This document shows positions 8,746-17,226 of a stretch of 44,251 nt of DNA, piece by piece. Within the stretch, counting starts at the first letter, position 1. Each line of letters starts with the position of its first letter. The notes beneath the pieces are model-generated. The model was not told the DNA's origin. It made no database searches and saw only the letters and a program-made list of their open reading frames with translations. Source of the DNA: a virus; the IMG/VR virus record IMGVR_UViG_3300036835_000463, positions 1 to 44,251 of that record, one strand, 5' to 3'. The position numbers and the translations under genes are program-made.

Positions 8746-9510
8746 TTACTGCAGTTGAATCAGCGTCCCAAATCCTGACCCCGTGGCCACGAGAACTGTG
8801 TCGCGGTAATCGTCCGGCTTGAAGTCTCCCGATTTGTCTACGGACAGGAGACACGGCACGGTCAGCTGTAATCGCGCCGGAGGGACCGCATCAACGGCAG
8901 CTCCGACTCCCTGTTGGCTATCATCCTCGCCCACGATTCGAATCGTTCCGGGACGATTGAGGATCTTCAACGGCGTGATGTTATCGAACGTCAATGCCGG
9001 AACGTCATAGGTTACGGTGCAGGACGTCGCATCCGCGATGGTCGATCCAATGGGGATATAAACATCGCCGGATGATCGGATGATATAATAATCCCCGAGC
9101 GCCCGCGTCGCGCCTTCTGTTTTGCTCCCAGGCGTGGTGAGCGACGCGTTGAACATTCCGAATTTCCCGCTCTTAAACACCTGGCCCTTTTTCGATGTGA
9201 ACATGAAGCTCGCCGCCGTGGCTGACGATTGAACCGTGTTCGAATTCACGACCCCAGCCCATACGAGTGGCAGAATTGGCGAAGCGAATTCGTCCACCGT
9301 GAAGCTGATCTGCATCATGCTCGATATCGCATCGTTACGGTCCATGAACTTGTTCCCGCGTTCGGCGCGATAATGTTTTTTGCGTTCAATTCCGAAATCG
9401 ATGGCGACGTTGGCTATGTTGCCTATGTCGATTTCTGTCGATGCTCCTGACGCCAAAAAGTAGCCCCGGCATGTGAGGCGCTCTATGGCGTATGCACTTT
9501 GATAATCCAT
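8746..9510 (-). CDS. Major tail tube protein
   Basis: A 254-residue, beta-rich protein directly before the tail chaperones, the standard position of the tube protein in siphophages. The N-terminal half (FGIERKKHYRAERG...) and the abundant Thr/Ser/Val strands fit a tube fold, and the C-terminal 90 residues may be an extra surface domain. No sheath gene lies nearby, so the tail is probably non-contractile. Function is assigned by position and composition. Confidence 0.68.
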   Translation of the reverse strand: MDYQSAYAIERLTCRGYFLASGASTEIDIGNIANVAIDFGIERKKHYRAERGNKFMDRNDAISSMMQISFTVDEFASPILPLVWAGVVNSNTVQSSATAASFMFTSKKGQVFKSGKFGMFNASLTTPGSKTEGATRALGDYYIIRSSGDVYIPIGSTIADATSCTVTYDVPALTFDNITPLKILNRPGTIRIVGEDDSQQGVGAAVDAVPPARLQLTVPCLLSVDKSGDFKPDDYRDTVLVATGSGFGTLIQLQ

Positions 9511-9537
9511 TGTGTGATCCTTCTATTTTGCCTCTTC

Positions 9538-9822
9538 TTATTTTCTCGCTGTTGCCGAGGCTGTGGCGCTAGCGGTTGGTTTATTTGGAGCAGGCGACAC
9601 GCCTGCCACTACAGCTGGTCCGGCTTCTTCCGGCGGGAAGTGGAAAGTATTGATCTCGCCGGATTCGGAATATCGCGAGATGGATGACGCTTTGCCGTCG
9701 AGCGATTCGCAGCGGGCGGCTGTCGGCGTGATGACTTCGATGATCCTGGCGCGATGGGCTTTCCCGGTGTGACCTACGACCAGGACGTCCTGGCCTATTG
9801 CGAGAAATTTTGGTGGTTTCAT
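9538..9822 (-). CDS. Small protein of the tail cluster, unknown
   Basis: A 94-residue protein. Residues 1-60 look like a small beta barrel (IGQDVLVVGHTGKAHRARIIEVI, an SH3-like pattern). The tail is Ala/Thr/Ser-rich (TASATASATARK) and appears disordered. Residues 70-78 (VVAGVSPAP) are encoded by a palindromic repeat copy. It sits between two beta-rich structural genes, so it is probably a minor virion or assembly protein. Family not recognised. Confidence 0.6.
   Translation of the reverse strand: MKPPKFLAIGQDVLVVGHTGKAHRARIIEVITPTAARCESLDGKASSISRYSESGEINTFHFPPEEAGPAVVAGVSPAPNKPTASATASATARK
9590..9613 (-). repeat. Palindromic coding repeat, copy 3
   Basis: The minus strand reads TGTAGTG followed by the perfect core GCAGGCGTGTCGCCTGC. 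It encodes VVAGVSPA in the C-terminal tail of the 94-residue protein. Confidence 0.85.
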
Positions 9823-9835
9823 TGGAATGGATTTG

Positions 9836-10243
9836 TTAGGCGTTATCGTCGTTAAGGGTGAACGTGTTGGTGACGGTGATCGTGCCGGTGGTGATGTTGA
9901 CGATGTCGAGGGTGATCTCTCCGCCGCCGCCGGTGATGGTGACCACGCCCTGGATGTGGCATGTGGTGCCGGAACTATCTTTCAGCCGGAAAAATTTCGC
10001 GGTGCCGGGCGTGATGGCCGTCCCGTTCCAGGTGCCGAGCTTGGATTTCAAACCGCCGCTCGCGGCAGCGATCCAGTCGGATGGCAAAGTCATCTCGACA
10101 AGCTTTGTTCCAGTATCGGCAGCAGCGCAGTCTGCCGGCGGCGTGTTGGTATCGAAGATTTGCAGCTTCGGCGATGTGCCGATTGTCGATTCGATCGCGT
10201 CGAGACGCGCGTTTCTTACTGCGACTGATAATTGTGCACTCAT
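9836..10243 (-). CDS. Beta-rich minor virion protein
   Basis: A 135-residue protein of a type often seen among phage structural genes: an N-terminal helix (VAVRNARLDAIESTIG), then strands with KFFRLKDSSGTTCHIQG and a Thr-rich end. I recognise the style but not a named family. It lies 13 nt before the 94-residue gene and 4 nt after the 252-residue one, inside the tail/fibre block. Confidence 0.62.
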   Translation of the reverse strand: MSAQLSVAVRNARLDAIESTIGTSPKLQIFDTNTPPADCAAADTGTKLVEMTLPSDWIAAASGGLKSKLGTWNGTAITPGTAKFFRLKDSSGTTCHIQGVVTITGGGGEITLDIVNITTGTITVTNTFTLNDDNA

Positions 10244-10247
10244 TTTG

Positions 10248-11006
10248 TCAGCTGATTGTTAATTCTCCGAGCAGCACGTCCCCGATTCGGGAGAGATCGA
10301 AACTGCGCCGGCGCAGTTCGATTAAGACCGGCGAGCCAGTGCTAGGGCCTCCTGCGGTTAAAAGACTGAGCCCGGTGATCGCGCCGAGCGCCTCGGATTC
10401 GACCAGGTATTTCGTGCCCGACGGGGTAATAAAGTCATTCCGCAAAAGATCCTGATACTGGTTGCCGTCGGCGTCGGTGAGCTGGCCGCTCACGATCGAT
10501 GCGTCAATGCTGCGATCGGTGACGAATTGACTGGATTTTAGCGGCGTGGCGTCGAGCGGGATAAAATTATTCGGGTCCGATGGATCGGCCTGGACCAGAG
10601 TGAATTTTACCGGCACGCCTTCGCTGGCTTTGCCCGATGGATCTTTAAAGCTCCCGTAACAGCGGCAAATGGATTTGTCCTGCGTCGGCGCAGGAATCAC
10701 CTGGACCGGCGCTGCTGTGGGAACGAAAAGATTCGCAAGGAAAAGTTGATCGGCAGCGAGAATTGTGTCGGCGATCAAGCGGATGAGATAGTTGCCGACG
10801 TTCCAATTGCCGGCGTCCGTTGAATCGTAAACCTCGATTTCTTCCGCTCCCGCAGGAGGCGTGCAATCGATTCTAAAAACAGGTCTATCGGTATCCGGCT
10901 GTGTGAGTCCTGCTGTGGTCTCAGATCCGCGAGCGCCGTTCGCGATCCATCGATAAACGACGTTCCCGAGCGAAGTGCCAGGAGATAGTGGAACGTTGAA
11001 GATCAT
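10248..11006 (-). CDS. Putative tail or fibre-associated structural protein
   Basis: A 252-residue protein. Its N-terminal half looks like an Ig-like beta sandwich (VVYRWIANG..., AEEIEVYDSTDAGNW), the second half like a BppU/carboxypeptidase-type beta module (GSFKDPSGKASEGVPVKFTL). It starts 4 bases inside the end of the 514-residue fibre gene (ATGA overlap). This suggests a fibre base or baseplate-side protein; family uncertain. Confidence 0.6.
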   Translation of the reverse strand: MIFNVPLSPGTSLGNVVYRWIANGARGSETTAGLTQPDTDRPVFRIDCTPPAGAEEIEVYDSTDAGNWNVGNYLIRLIADTILAADQLFLANLFVPTAAPVQVIPAPTQDKSICRCYGSFKDPSGKASEGVPVKFTLVQADPSDPNNFIPLDATPLKSSQFVTDRSIDASIVSGQLTDADGNQYQDLLRNDFITPSGTKYLVESEALGAITGLSLLTAGGPSTGSPVLIELRRRSFDLSRIGDVLLGELTIS

Positions 11007-12547
11007 GGTTTAACGATTTCGATGGTGCCGCCGAAGGTGCGGACGTGCGGAGTGCCGGTTGTGCCGCTAAGAATGAAATCCAGGACAAGTCCTTTGCTCG
11101 CCGTGGTGTCGATCGTGACCGCCGACGCGCCGGACGTGTTCATGTTCGAGACGTAAGCGTTCGAGTTATAGCTCTCCCATCCCATCGTCGAGACGGCGGA
11201 GCCGCTTGCGCCAGTCGTCCGGACCGTGACGTAAGATTCAAGTTTCCAATCTTTATTCGTTTGCCCGGAGCCGGTCGTGAACGCGGTGCCGGTAAGGAGC
11301 GTGGTTCCGGACGTGCCACCCCACCTCACGCGCGGCGTGATCGTCATCGAGGTCCCGCTATCAGTGTTTCCCCAGGCTGCGATTCGATAAGTTGTGCCGG
11401 CATTCGGTTCGTTCGCGCCGACGGTATAAGTGACATGCGCGGTTTCGGTCGTGGCCGTTTGGTCGACCGTGGAAGTGACTGAAACTTTTCCGGGAACATT
11501 CCCGCCGACGTACGAAGTCCCATTGCCGACGAGAGATTGATTCAGGATTCCGGTGTTCGATATTCGATAACCGTTCGCATTGACGATTCCGTCGCCCGGC
11601 AAAGCCGACAATGCGCCAACGGCGATTCCATTACTGATAGCAACGGTCGCACTCGCGCCGTCATCGTGTGAGAATTTCGTGACGCCGCCGTTAGTAGAAA
11701 TAACAAGGTTCGCGGGATTAACGTGATGCCGGAGCCAGAGATCATCAGGACCGATGGTCCCCGAGGTCGAATGTGCAGGACCCCACAATTTCAGACACGC
11801 GAAGCCATCTTGGTTGACCAGCTGAAGACCGACTGCCGCAGATGTTCCGCTGCTATCAGTATTCCACCAATTCACGAGAACTTCGCCATCCAGCGGGGTT
11901 ACATATTGGAGTTGAGCTCCATCGAATAAAATGCCGGTTCCGGTAGCGTTTCCCCCGCCGTCTGGCTCTAGCAGTCCTCCAGAGGTCGGGATTATACCGG
12001 CATTAGGAACCGGCGCGACGCTGACATGTCCGCTCGCATCTGTTTGAAGAAATCGCGTTGTGTCCGAATTCGTGAGCTGAGGAAGCGTTAGCGTGCTCGC
12101 GCTGTGATAATCCAGAATGACGGTCGACCCGTCCGTGCCGATGAGCTGACGATTCGTCAGGTCGATGCTGTTTTTGTTCGAGACGGCTATGTCTTTGAGA
12201 GGCGCGGCGAAATTCAGTCCCGCTGTCCAATCAAGTAAGGTGCCGGCGCTGACGCTTTTGAGTTGCGCGTTCGCGAAGTCCGCTACAATGCCGCCATCCG
12301 CCGAGCTCGTCACAACTGAGTCGGTAAGGCCGGTCCCATTCTCCCATTTGCCGCTGACGGAATTGAACCTCAGCGCCTGTCCGGTCGTTGCCGACGAGAT
12401 CGAAACGTCGCCGGTCATCTGCGAGATTTTATTCAGCGGCGGCCGCGATCCCTGGCCGAAGGAATTGCAGATTGCAGATTGCAGATTGCAGATTGCCAGA
12501 AGCGCGACGGCTAATTTGAAATTTGAAATTTGAAATTTGAAATTCAT
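11003..12547 (-). CDS. Tail fibre-like protein with repeat-built N-terminus
   Basis: A 514-residue protein. Residues 35-330 are Ser/Thr/Asn/Gly-rich, as in long fibres. Residues 360-514 look like a C-terminal jelly-roll receptor-binding head (SMTITPRVRWGG, GWESYNSNAYVSN). The first 33 residues are produced by two heptanucleotide tandem tracts and resemble a signal peptide (LAVALLAICNLQSAICNSFG), which is odd for a virion protein. ATG at 12545-12547 follows the ATGA overlap with the preceding gene; a downstream start is possible but none is clearly better. Confidence 0.65.
   Translation of the reverse strand: MNFKFQISNFKLAVALLAICNLQSAICNSFGQGSRPPLNKISQMTGDVSISSATTGQALRFNSVSGKWENGTGLTDSVVTSSADGGIVADFANAQLKSVSAGTLLDWTAGLNFAAPLKDIAVSNKNSIDLTNRQLIGTDGSTVILDYHSASTLTLPQLTNSDTTRFLQTDASGHVSVAPVPNAGIIPTSGGLLEPDGGGNATGTGILFDGAQLQYVTPLDGEVLVNWWNTDSSGTSAAVGLQLVNQDGFACLKLWGPAHSTSGTIGPDDLWLRHHVNPANLVISTNGGVTKFSHDDGASATVAISNGIAVGALSALPGDGIVNANGYRISNTGILNQSLVGNGTSYVGGNVPGKVSVTSTVDQTATTETAHVTYTVGANEPNAGTTYRIAAWGNTDSGTSMTITPRVRWGGTSGTTLLTGTAFTTGSGQTNKDWKLESYVTVRTTGASGSAVSTMGWESYNSNAYVSNMNTSGASAVTIDTTASKGLVLDFILSGTTGTPHVRTFGGTIEIVKP
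12464..12497 (-). repeat. Heptanucleotide tract (ATTGCAG)n
   Basis: Four head-to-tail copies of ATTGCAG plus ATTGC lie inside the fibre gene and encode the peptide ICNLQSAICN on the minus strand. Confidence 0.9.
12514..12544 (-). repeat. Heptanucleotide tract (ATTTGAA)n
   Basis: Four copies of ATTTGAA plus ATT abut the start codon of the fibre gene and encode NFKFQISNFK. It is AT-rich in a GC-rich surround. Confidence 0.9.
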
Positions 12548-13032
12548 TGGAGCGTGATCGTCGTGTCGAAGCGCACGATGTAGTTGATTTGCATGTGCGG
12601 CTGGCCCGGCGGCGGCTCGATGAGATCGGCCGCTTCATCTGCTAGCTTGAAGAGCGCGTCCTGCGCGTTCGGGTTGCCGTTCCGTCTGTTCGGTTGCCAA
12701 TGCACGATGCGCATCACATTCGGCATGATTTCTTCTGCGGCTTTGCCGGTTGCGCCCCGGTTGATCGGAGGATTCTCGGTTACGAGGACCGCGAAATTAA
12801 GGTTGAGACTGATGCGCTTTTCACGTCCGGCCCAGGCGATCTTGGGCAGCATCACAATCACGCCGCATCCGAGTCTAAGGAGCCCGGTCTGGATTTCGTT
12901 CTGCAGGTCGCCTTTGCGCTGAGTGATGGCGACGATCTTTTTTTTCGGGTCCGGATCGTTAAAGAACGGATCGGCATTCAGCAGATCGGCAAGATGCTGC
13001 TGAGCATCGAGGATCTGTTTCATGGCGTTCAT
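12544..13032 (-). CDS. Tail terminator / Mu gp37-like protein
   Basis: A 162-residue protein with the mixed alpha/beta pattern of phage tail terminators: an N-terminal helix, strands GCGVIVMLPKIAWAG and RISLNLNFAVLVTENP, a central helix (ALFKLADEAADLI) and a final strand INYIVRFDTTITL. Position fits Mu gp37 (DUF1834): directly after the gp36-like connector. ATGA overlaps are present on both sides. Confidence 0.6.
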   Translation of the reverse strand: MNAMKQILDAQQHLADLLNADPFFNDPDPKKKIVAITQRKGDLQNEIQTGLLRLGCGVIVMLPKIAWAGREKRISLNLNFAVLVTENPPINRGATGKAAEEIMPNVMRIVHWQPNRRNGNPNAQDALFKLADEAADLIEPPPGQPHMQINYIVRFDTTITLQ

Positions 13033-13487
13033 GGCGTGCCGGAAAATTCATCGTGAGTGCGCATTGGGATTTGTTTTTCGCTGCCCCAATTGCCGCCGGA
13101 ATCTTTGCCAGTGGTCGCGATAGGATCATCCGGCGGATCGACTGACAATTTGCACTGCGCGATTTGATTCAGATCCGCTTCATGCCGTTTGATCTGGTCG
13201 CGTTCGTCCTCACGGAGATCCATCTCAAGGCGACGCTTGAGTTTTTCGATGATGAGATCGACGGCCATCGATCGAAGACCTTTTGGGATCTTCGTGGTAT
13301 CGACGTCGATGCTATTGAGCTTACAGCTGGCAATCTTCCAGCGGATACGGTCGACGACCGACTGAATGAGATTAGGGACCGGATCGGGCTGATCGTCGGT
13401 CAGCGCCTGGGAACGCGCGGCATCGACGAGCGGCGCCATGCGAGCGTCCTCGAGGTCGCCGAGCGTGATAGGAATCCAGTTCGCCAT
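13029..13487 (-). CDS. Head-tail connector, Mu gp36 / DUF1320-like
   Basis: A 152-residue, largely helical protein that begins MANWIPITLGDLEDARM, a style shared by DUF1320 connectors (Mu gp36). Helices include ALTDDQPDPVPNLIQSVVDRIR and MAVDLIIEKLKRRLEMDLRED. It lies just downstream of the capsid gene and before the terminator-like gene, the same order as in Mu. Confidence 0.62.
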   Translation of the reverse strand: MANWIPITLGDLEDARMAPLVDAARSQALTDDQPDPVPNLIQSVVDRIRWKIASCKLNSIDVDTTKIPKGLRSMAVDLIIEKLKRRLEMDLREDERDQIKRHEADLNQIAQCKLSVDPPDDPIATTGKDSGGNWGSEKQIPMRTHDEFSGTP

Positions 13488-13493
13488 TTCACA

Positions 13494-13724
13494 TCACTCG
13501 CCCGCGAGCAGATGCAGGAATCGATTTATGGCTTCTACGCCTTTGCGTTTCGATTCGTTATATGCCCAATTGCCGCCGGGGCCCTGTTTCAATTCCTGAT
13601 CGCTATTCGCGATTTGTTTATTTAGGAATGCGATGACAGCCGGATGCTCTTTGAGTTCGTCGAAAGTCGACGGTTCCGAAGTGCCGGCGTCATCGCCGGC
13701 CGCAGTTTTTTTCTTCGCGCTCAT
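13494..13724 (-). CDS. Small head-region protein, Mu gp35-like position
   Basis: A 76-residue acidic/basic helical protein (PSTFDELKEHPAVIAFLNKQ) with no recognised domain. It has an ATGA overlap with the preceding gene and lies 6 nt before the connector gene. Mu and FluMu carry a small gp35-type gene at this spot; the link is by position only. Confidence 0.58.
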   Translation of the reverse strand: MSAKKKTAAGDDAGTSEPSTFDELKEHPAVIAFLNKQIANSDQELKQGPGGNWAYNESKRKGVEAINRFLHLLAGE

Positions 13725-14101
13725 CGATAAGAGACGGTGTAATCAGCGCCGGTGCCGGTTGCGGAGATACAGGTGAGTCCGGTGCCGAACGCGACGTTGT
13801 AATGCAACGTCTGGGTGTTGACATTGACGGTGTCGATCGTGGCGATCTTTGTGCCGCTGGCAGCGGTATTATCGTAGCAAGTGAGCGTGTTCGCGCTGGC
13901 GCCCTTGGTGTTGAACGTGATCAGGTACAACACGCCGGCGCCGGATTTGACATTCGTGGTCGCGGTTCCCGCTGCGACGTTTTTGTAAATGCCTGGCGGA
14001 TTCGCATACGTCGACGGGTTGTAAGTGACGGCTTGCAACGCGCACATCGCCGCAGCCGAAACGGCTGCCACTATAGCGAACAATCTAAATATTTTTTTCA
14101 T
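13721..14101 (-). CDS. Secreted or decoration-type protein with signal peptide
   Basis: A 126-residue protein. Residues 1-25 are a typical signal peptide (MKKIF, then hydrophobic AIVAAVSAAAMCALQA). The rest is a small beta domain (GVLYLITFNTKG, TLTCYDNTAASGTKIATI, THTLHY-like end) similar in style to phage head-decoration or surface proteins. It directly follows the capsid gene, the place for a decoration protein, but export would be unusual for one. The hydrophobic core of the signal is encoded by a variant of the palindromic repeat. Confidence 0.6.
   Translation of the reverse strand: MKKIFRLFAIVAAVSAAAMCALQAVTYNPSTYANPPGIYKNVAAGTATTNVKSGAGVLYLITFNTKGASANTLTCYDNTAASGTKIATIDTVNVNTQTLHYNVAFGTGLTCISATGTGADYTVSYR
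14051..14075 (-). repeat. Palindromic coding repeat, GCC-variant (copy 4)
   Basis: The minus strand reads TATAGTG then GCAGCCGTTTCGGCTGC, a palindrome with the same layout as the GCAGGC family. It encodes IVAAVSAA in the signal peptide, in the same phase as the other copies. Confidence 0.6.
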
Positions 14102-14134
14102 AAACTTTGGTCCTTAAAGGTTGGTGGTTCCACC

Positions 14135-14172
14135 TCGAAACCCAGCTACCTGTAGGTAGCTGGGTGTTTCGA
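14135..14172 (-). terminator. Large stem-loop after the capsid gene
   Basis: A perfect 11-bp stem ACCCAGCTACC / GGTAGCTGGGT (14140-14150, 14155-14165) with a TGTA loop is extended by TCGAAA / TTTCGA. It lies in the 102-bp gap between the capsid stop and the next start. It may act as a partial terminator or processing/stability site that lowers downstream expression relative to capsid; only a short T run follows. Confidence 0.55.
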
Positions 14173-14203
14173 ATGTCTCGTTAGGCGAGATTCCTTTGAG
14201 CTC

Positions 14204-16573
14204 CTACTGGCTCGTGAGCACCAAACCGCATCGGCGATCTCCGAGCGCTGCTCCGATCATCACTTCCGGCCGCCATTCGGCGTAGTTGCCGGTGAGATTC
14301 ACATATTGGACGAGCAACACGCTGAAGCCGCCGGGAGCGGAGACCGTGGTCACGCTGCCGGGCACCATCGCGCCGACGGCCTGCGTGAAATCCTGCGGGA
14401 GCCGGCTTTTCACAGCTGCGAACGCTCTGCTGAATGCAATTCCCACACGATTGCTGCTGGATGGGAACCAGGGCGCGCTGATCGGGTTGAACCCTTGCAG
14501 CCTCGGCAACTGGCGATCGGTGATGATCTCCGGGTTGCGCATCGCGGCGAAGAACGTGTTGAACGAAGGATCCGCGGCGAGCCGCGAGAAATACGCGGCG
14601 TTCAACAGAACGGCGCGGTCCTCATCGGGAACCATCGCCGAATCGAACGCAGCGCCGATCTTGCCCAGTGACGCCATGTTAAAATCGGCAAGCGCTTCCG
14701 CGTAGGTCGCGTAAGTGGTCGGAATCGGGAGGACCGTTCCGCCGTCATCGAATCCAGGACCGAGCGTAAAGGTGAGACCGCTGTTCGTGGCGGTCGCCTT
14801 CTGGGTCATCTTGAAATTGGTCGAGTCGGTGATCGAGGCGATATACGTGTTCGCCGGGATGCCGGTACCGCTGATCGCCTGGCCGGGATACATGTTTGCT
14901 GTGGACGAAGCAGAGGCTGCTTCGCTGCCGGTCGTCGTGGCGCCCGTGCCGACGCTGGTCGCGGCATAAGCATTGTAATTTCCGGACGTGAACAATGCGG
15001 CGAGCTTCTTCACGAAATAACCGCCAAGCGCGTAAAGCGCCTGGGGCGCCTGCTCGTCGAACAACCGGCGAATCGTTTTCGCCAGCGTGGTAACGCCGAA
15101 CACGATCGGCACGCCGACATACTCATCCAGCGTGATTGGGATATCGACGCTTTGCGCTGGGCTCACCGTAGTCCAACCCTTGGGCCGGCCTGCGGAATCG
15201 AGCGTTGCATCGTATGTCTGGACCGCTGGCTTCACGATGATTCGCGTAACCTCGGTCTGCTGATACAGCGCTGGTTCGTCGCTGAAATCGGTCGTGATCG
15301 CGCCGAGGACCGGATATTTGAACTGGAGCAACGGCAGCGCGCGTTGAAGAACCAACGTGCCTGCGAGCAAGCCGACCTGGACATCTGCGACGTCGGCGGC
15401 TTTGATCGCTTCCTCGATCGGCATCATCGAAAGGACGTCATCCTTCTCGATGTCCTTCGCGAAAATGGCAGCAGCTTCACGGGCAAGAGCGCCTTTCTCT
15501 TTCGACGTCTCTTTCGTCAGTTTGAGCGCGGCATTTTTTGCCAGGATCCCATAAAACGCTTTGATCACGGCGTTGGGCGCTTCCTTCGTCACTTTCGGGT
15601 CGCCGGAATTCGCGGACCGCGTGATGCGGCCTTCGAGAGCTGGGTTGCCCTGCATCGCTTTGATGACGTCGACGAAGCCGGGGTCTTCAGTAGCGCGGGC
15701 GACGAGCGCTTCCTGCGTCTTCGTGTCCTTTGGCAGGATCGCGCCGCGTTCCACGGCAGCTTTCACGACTGTTTCGGCATCGGCTTTATTCCGTGCCTTG
15801 ATCGTTTCCGCCTGTTGAGAATTTTTCGTTTCGAGCTCGGCGGCTTTGAGCTTGAGTTCGCCAGTCTCGAGTTCGGCTTTCGCCTGGGCGAGACGCGCGG
15901 CCGAGACCTGATCGTTCTTATCTTTCGCGACGAGAACAGTCAGTTCTTCGACCTGTTTTTGTAACTCCTGATTTTTCGCGCGGAGGTCCGCGATTTCATT
16001 CTTATCCATATAATTTTCTTTGTCTTTGTTTACTGGCTCTCCGGATCCTCCGGCGTTTTTTGCCCACAAGGGCAAATTGTCGAAAGCGGGATCGTTCACG
16101 AGACCGCCCATGTTTGGTTTGGGCTTTGGCTCTTCACGCGCGGCGATGCGCGCCGGATTCGCGTGCTTATTATCCACGTGAAACACCGGGCTGAACGCGT
16201 AAAAATCTTTTTCGGCAACGCTGCGTTTGCCGGAGCCGCTCCATTCGCCAGCGGCGATTACGCCTTCGCCTTCCCGCCAGAAAAATGAGTTCGGCCAGAA
16301 GGAGGCTTCGCGATCGTCATGGTTCAGATCGAAATAAGGGCGCTTGCCCGAGGCGATGATTGCAAGTCTGCGCTTTTCGGTTTCAACGGCGGCGGCGCGA
16401 TCGACGAGTACCTTGATTGGTTTGCCGATCCCGCCTGCGATCGGCGTGATCTCGTGCAAACCTTGAGGCAGATAAACGATCTCGTTAGACTCGGCTGCAT
16501 TGGGCGCGAGCTTGATGGCTGCGCGACACACCAGCGATTGATCCGATTGCTCTGCCATCTGAGCGCAGAGCAA
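14204..16573 (-). CDS. Fused capsid protease (Mu I-like), scaffold and major capsid protein
   Basis: A 789-residue protein with three parts that are separate genes in Mu. Residues 15-145 match the Mu I-type prohead protease pattern (YFDLNHDDREASFWPN with His 85; EKDFYAFSPVF). Residues 190-265 are a charged coiled coil like a scaffold. Residues about 385-789 resemble a major capsid protein (LPLLQFKYPVLGAITTDFSD; DSAMVPDEDRAVLLNAAYFS). An inserted beta domain at about 540-605 (GTGIPANTYIASITDSTNF) is probably surface exposed. Met 189 (16007-16009) could start a shorter scaffold-capsid form. Self-cleavage would be needed to release capsid subunits; the cleavage site is not visible. Confidence 0.82.
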   Translation of the reverse strand: MLCAQMAEQSDQSLVCRAAIKLAPNAAESNEIVYLPQGLHEITPIAGGIGKPIKVLVDRAAAVETEKRRLAIIASGKRPYFDLNHDDREASFWPNSFFWREGEGVIAAGEWSGSGKRSVAEKDFYAFSPVFHVDNKHANPARIAAREEPKPKPNMGGLVNDPAFDNLPLWAKNAGGSGEPVNKDKENYMDKNEIADLRAKNQELQKQVEELTVLVAKDKNDQVSAARLAQAKAELETGELKLKAAELETKNSQQAETIKARNKADAETVVKAAVERGAILPKDTKTQEALVARATEDPGFVDVIKAMQGNPALEGRITRSANSGDPKVTKEAPNAVIKAFYGILAKNAALKLTKETSKEKGALAREAAAIFAKDIEKDDVLSMMPIEEAIKAADVADVQVGLLAGTLVLQRALPLLQFKYPVLGAITTDFSDEPALYQQTEVTRIIVKPAVQTYDATLDSAGRPKGWTTVSPAQSVDIPITLDEYVGVPIVFGVTTLAKTIRRLFDEQAPQALYALGGYFVKKLAALFTSGNYNAYAATSVGTGATTTGSEAASASSTANMYPGQAISGTGIPANTYIASITDSTNFKMTQKATATNSGLTFTLGPGFDDGGTVLPIPTTYATYAEALADFNMASLGKIGAAFDSAMVPDEDRAVLLNAAYFSRLAADPSFNTFFAAMRNPEIITDRQLPRLQGFNPISAPWFPSSSNRVGIAFSRAFAAVKSRLPQDFTQAVGAMVPGSVTTVSAPGGFSVLLVQYVNLTGNYAEWRPEVMIGAALGDRRCGLVLTSQ

Positions 16574-16607
16574 AAATCAAAAGCTAACGGAGCGAAACTT
16601 GTTGAAA

Positions 16608-16621
16608 CGCTCGATTCGCTC
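16608..16621 (-). promoter_or_regulatory. GAGCGAAT box before the capsid fusion gene
   Basis: GAGCGAATCGAGCG on the minus strand lies about 35 nt before the capsid fusion start, in the 47-bp gap after the G-like gene. Related boxes precede three other late genes, suggesting a shared regulatory site. Confidence 0.4.
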
Positions 16622-17226
16622 TATTTACCCAGAAGTTTGTCGAGGTATTCGCGCGCGCCTTCCAGGGCGGCGAGGCGATATTGTTCGTCGCTCGGCAGCA
16701 GTGAGCGGTCCTGCTTTTGCGTGACGCTTTTCACGAGCCAGTACCAGATCGTTGGTGGCACGCCTTTGACGCTCGATTTTTTCCCAAGCGCGACCGCGCG
16801 GCGCGTGCCGCCGATCGTGCGAATAATCGGAACGAGATCGGGAACTGTGGGCGCGCGTTTCGCGTATGCCGCTGCGACTGCGGGAATGGTGAGATATTTT
16901 TTGCCGCCTGTCGGAATAATCGTGACATCGTGCAATGCGCGACCAATCCCAGGCTGCGCGATCGTGATCTTCGCGGCGTCGCTATCTGCGCTTCCGCTGG
17001 TTTTCTCAGCCGCCTGGGCCCAATGTCCGCTCGGCGATGCGCCGAGACTGGTAGCCGTAGCGTGCCGGCTTTGCGCGATCGCCGTTAGATAATTCCGGGT
17101 GAGCTCCGTTGCGCGATCGGCGACAGACCGGTTGAGCGCGGTCTTATCATTAAGGCCGGCCATGAATTTGCGGAGGTCCGCCTCGAGCTGATCGGTCTTA
17201 GCTTCAATGGTGAGTTGAACGCTCAT
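16621..17226 (-). CDS. Virion morphogenesis protein, Mu G-like
   Basis: A 201-residue protein. An N-terminal helix (QLEADLRKFMAGLNDKTALNRSVADRATELTRNYL) precedes a domain with ASPSGHWAQAAEKT and later strands (GRALHDVTIIPTGGKKYLTIPA). This matches the style of tail-completion/virion-morphogenesis proteins encoded next to the F-like gene in Mu. It starts with an ATGA overlap to the F-like gene. Confidence 0.62.
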   Translation of the reverse strand: MSVQLTIEAKTDQLEADLRKFMAGLNDKTALNRSVADRATELTRNYLTAIAQSRHATATSLGASPSGHWAQAAEKTSGSADSDAAKITIAQPGIGRALHDVTIIPTGGKKYLTIPAVAAAYAKRAPTVPDLVPIIRTIGGTRRAVALGKKSSVKGVPPTIWYWLVKSVTQKQDRSLLPSDEQYRLAALEGAREYLDKLLGK

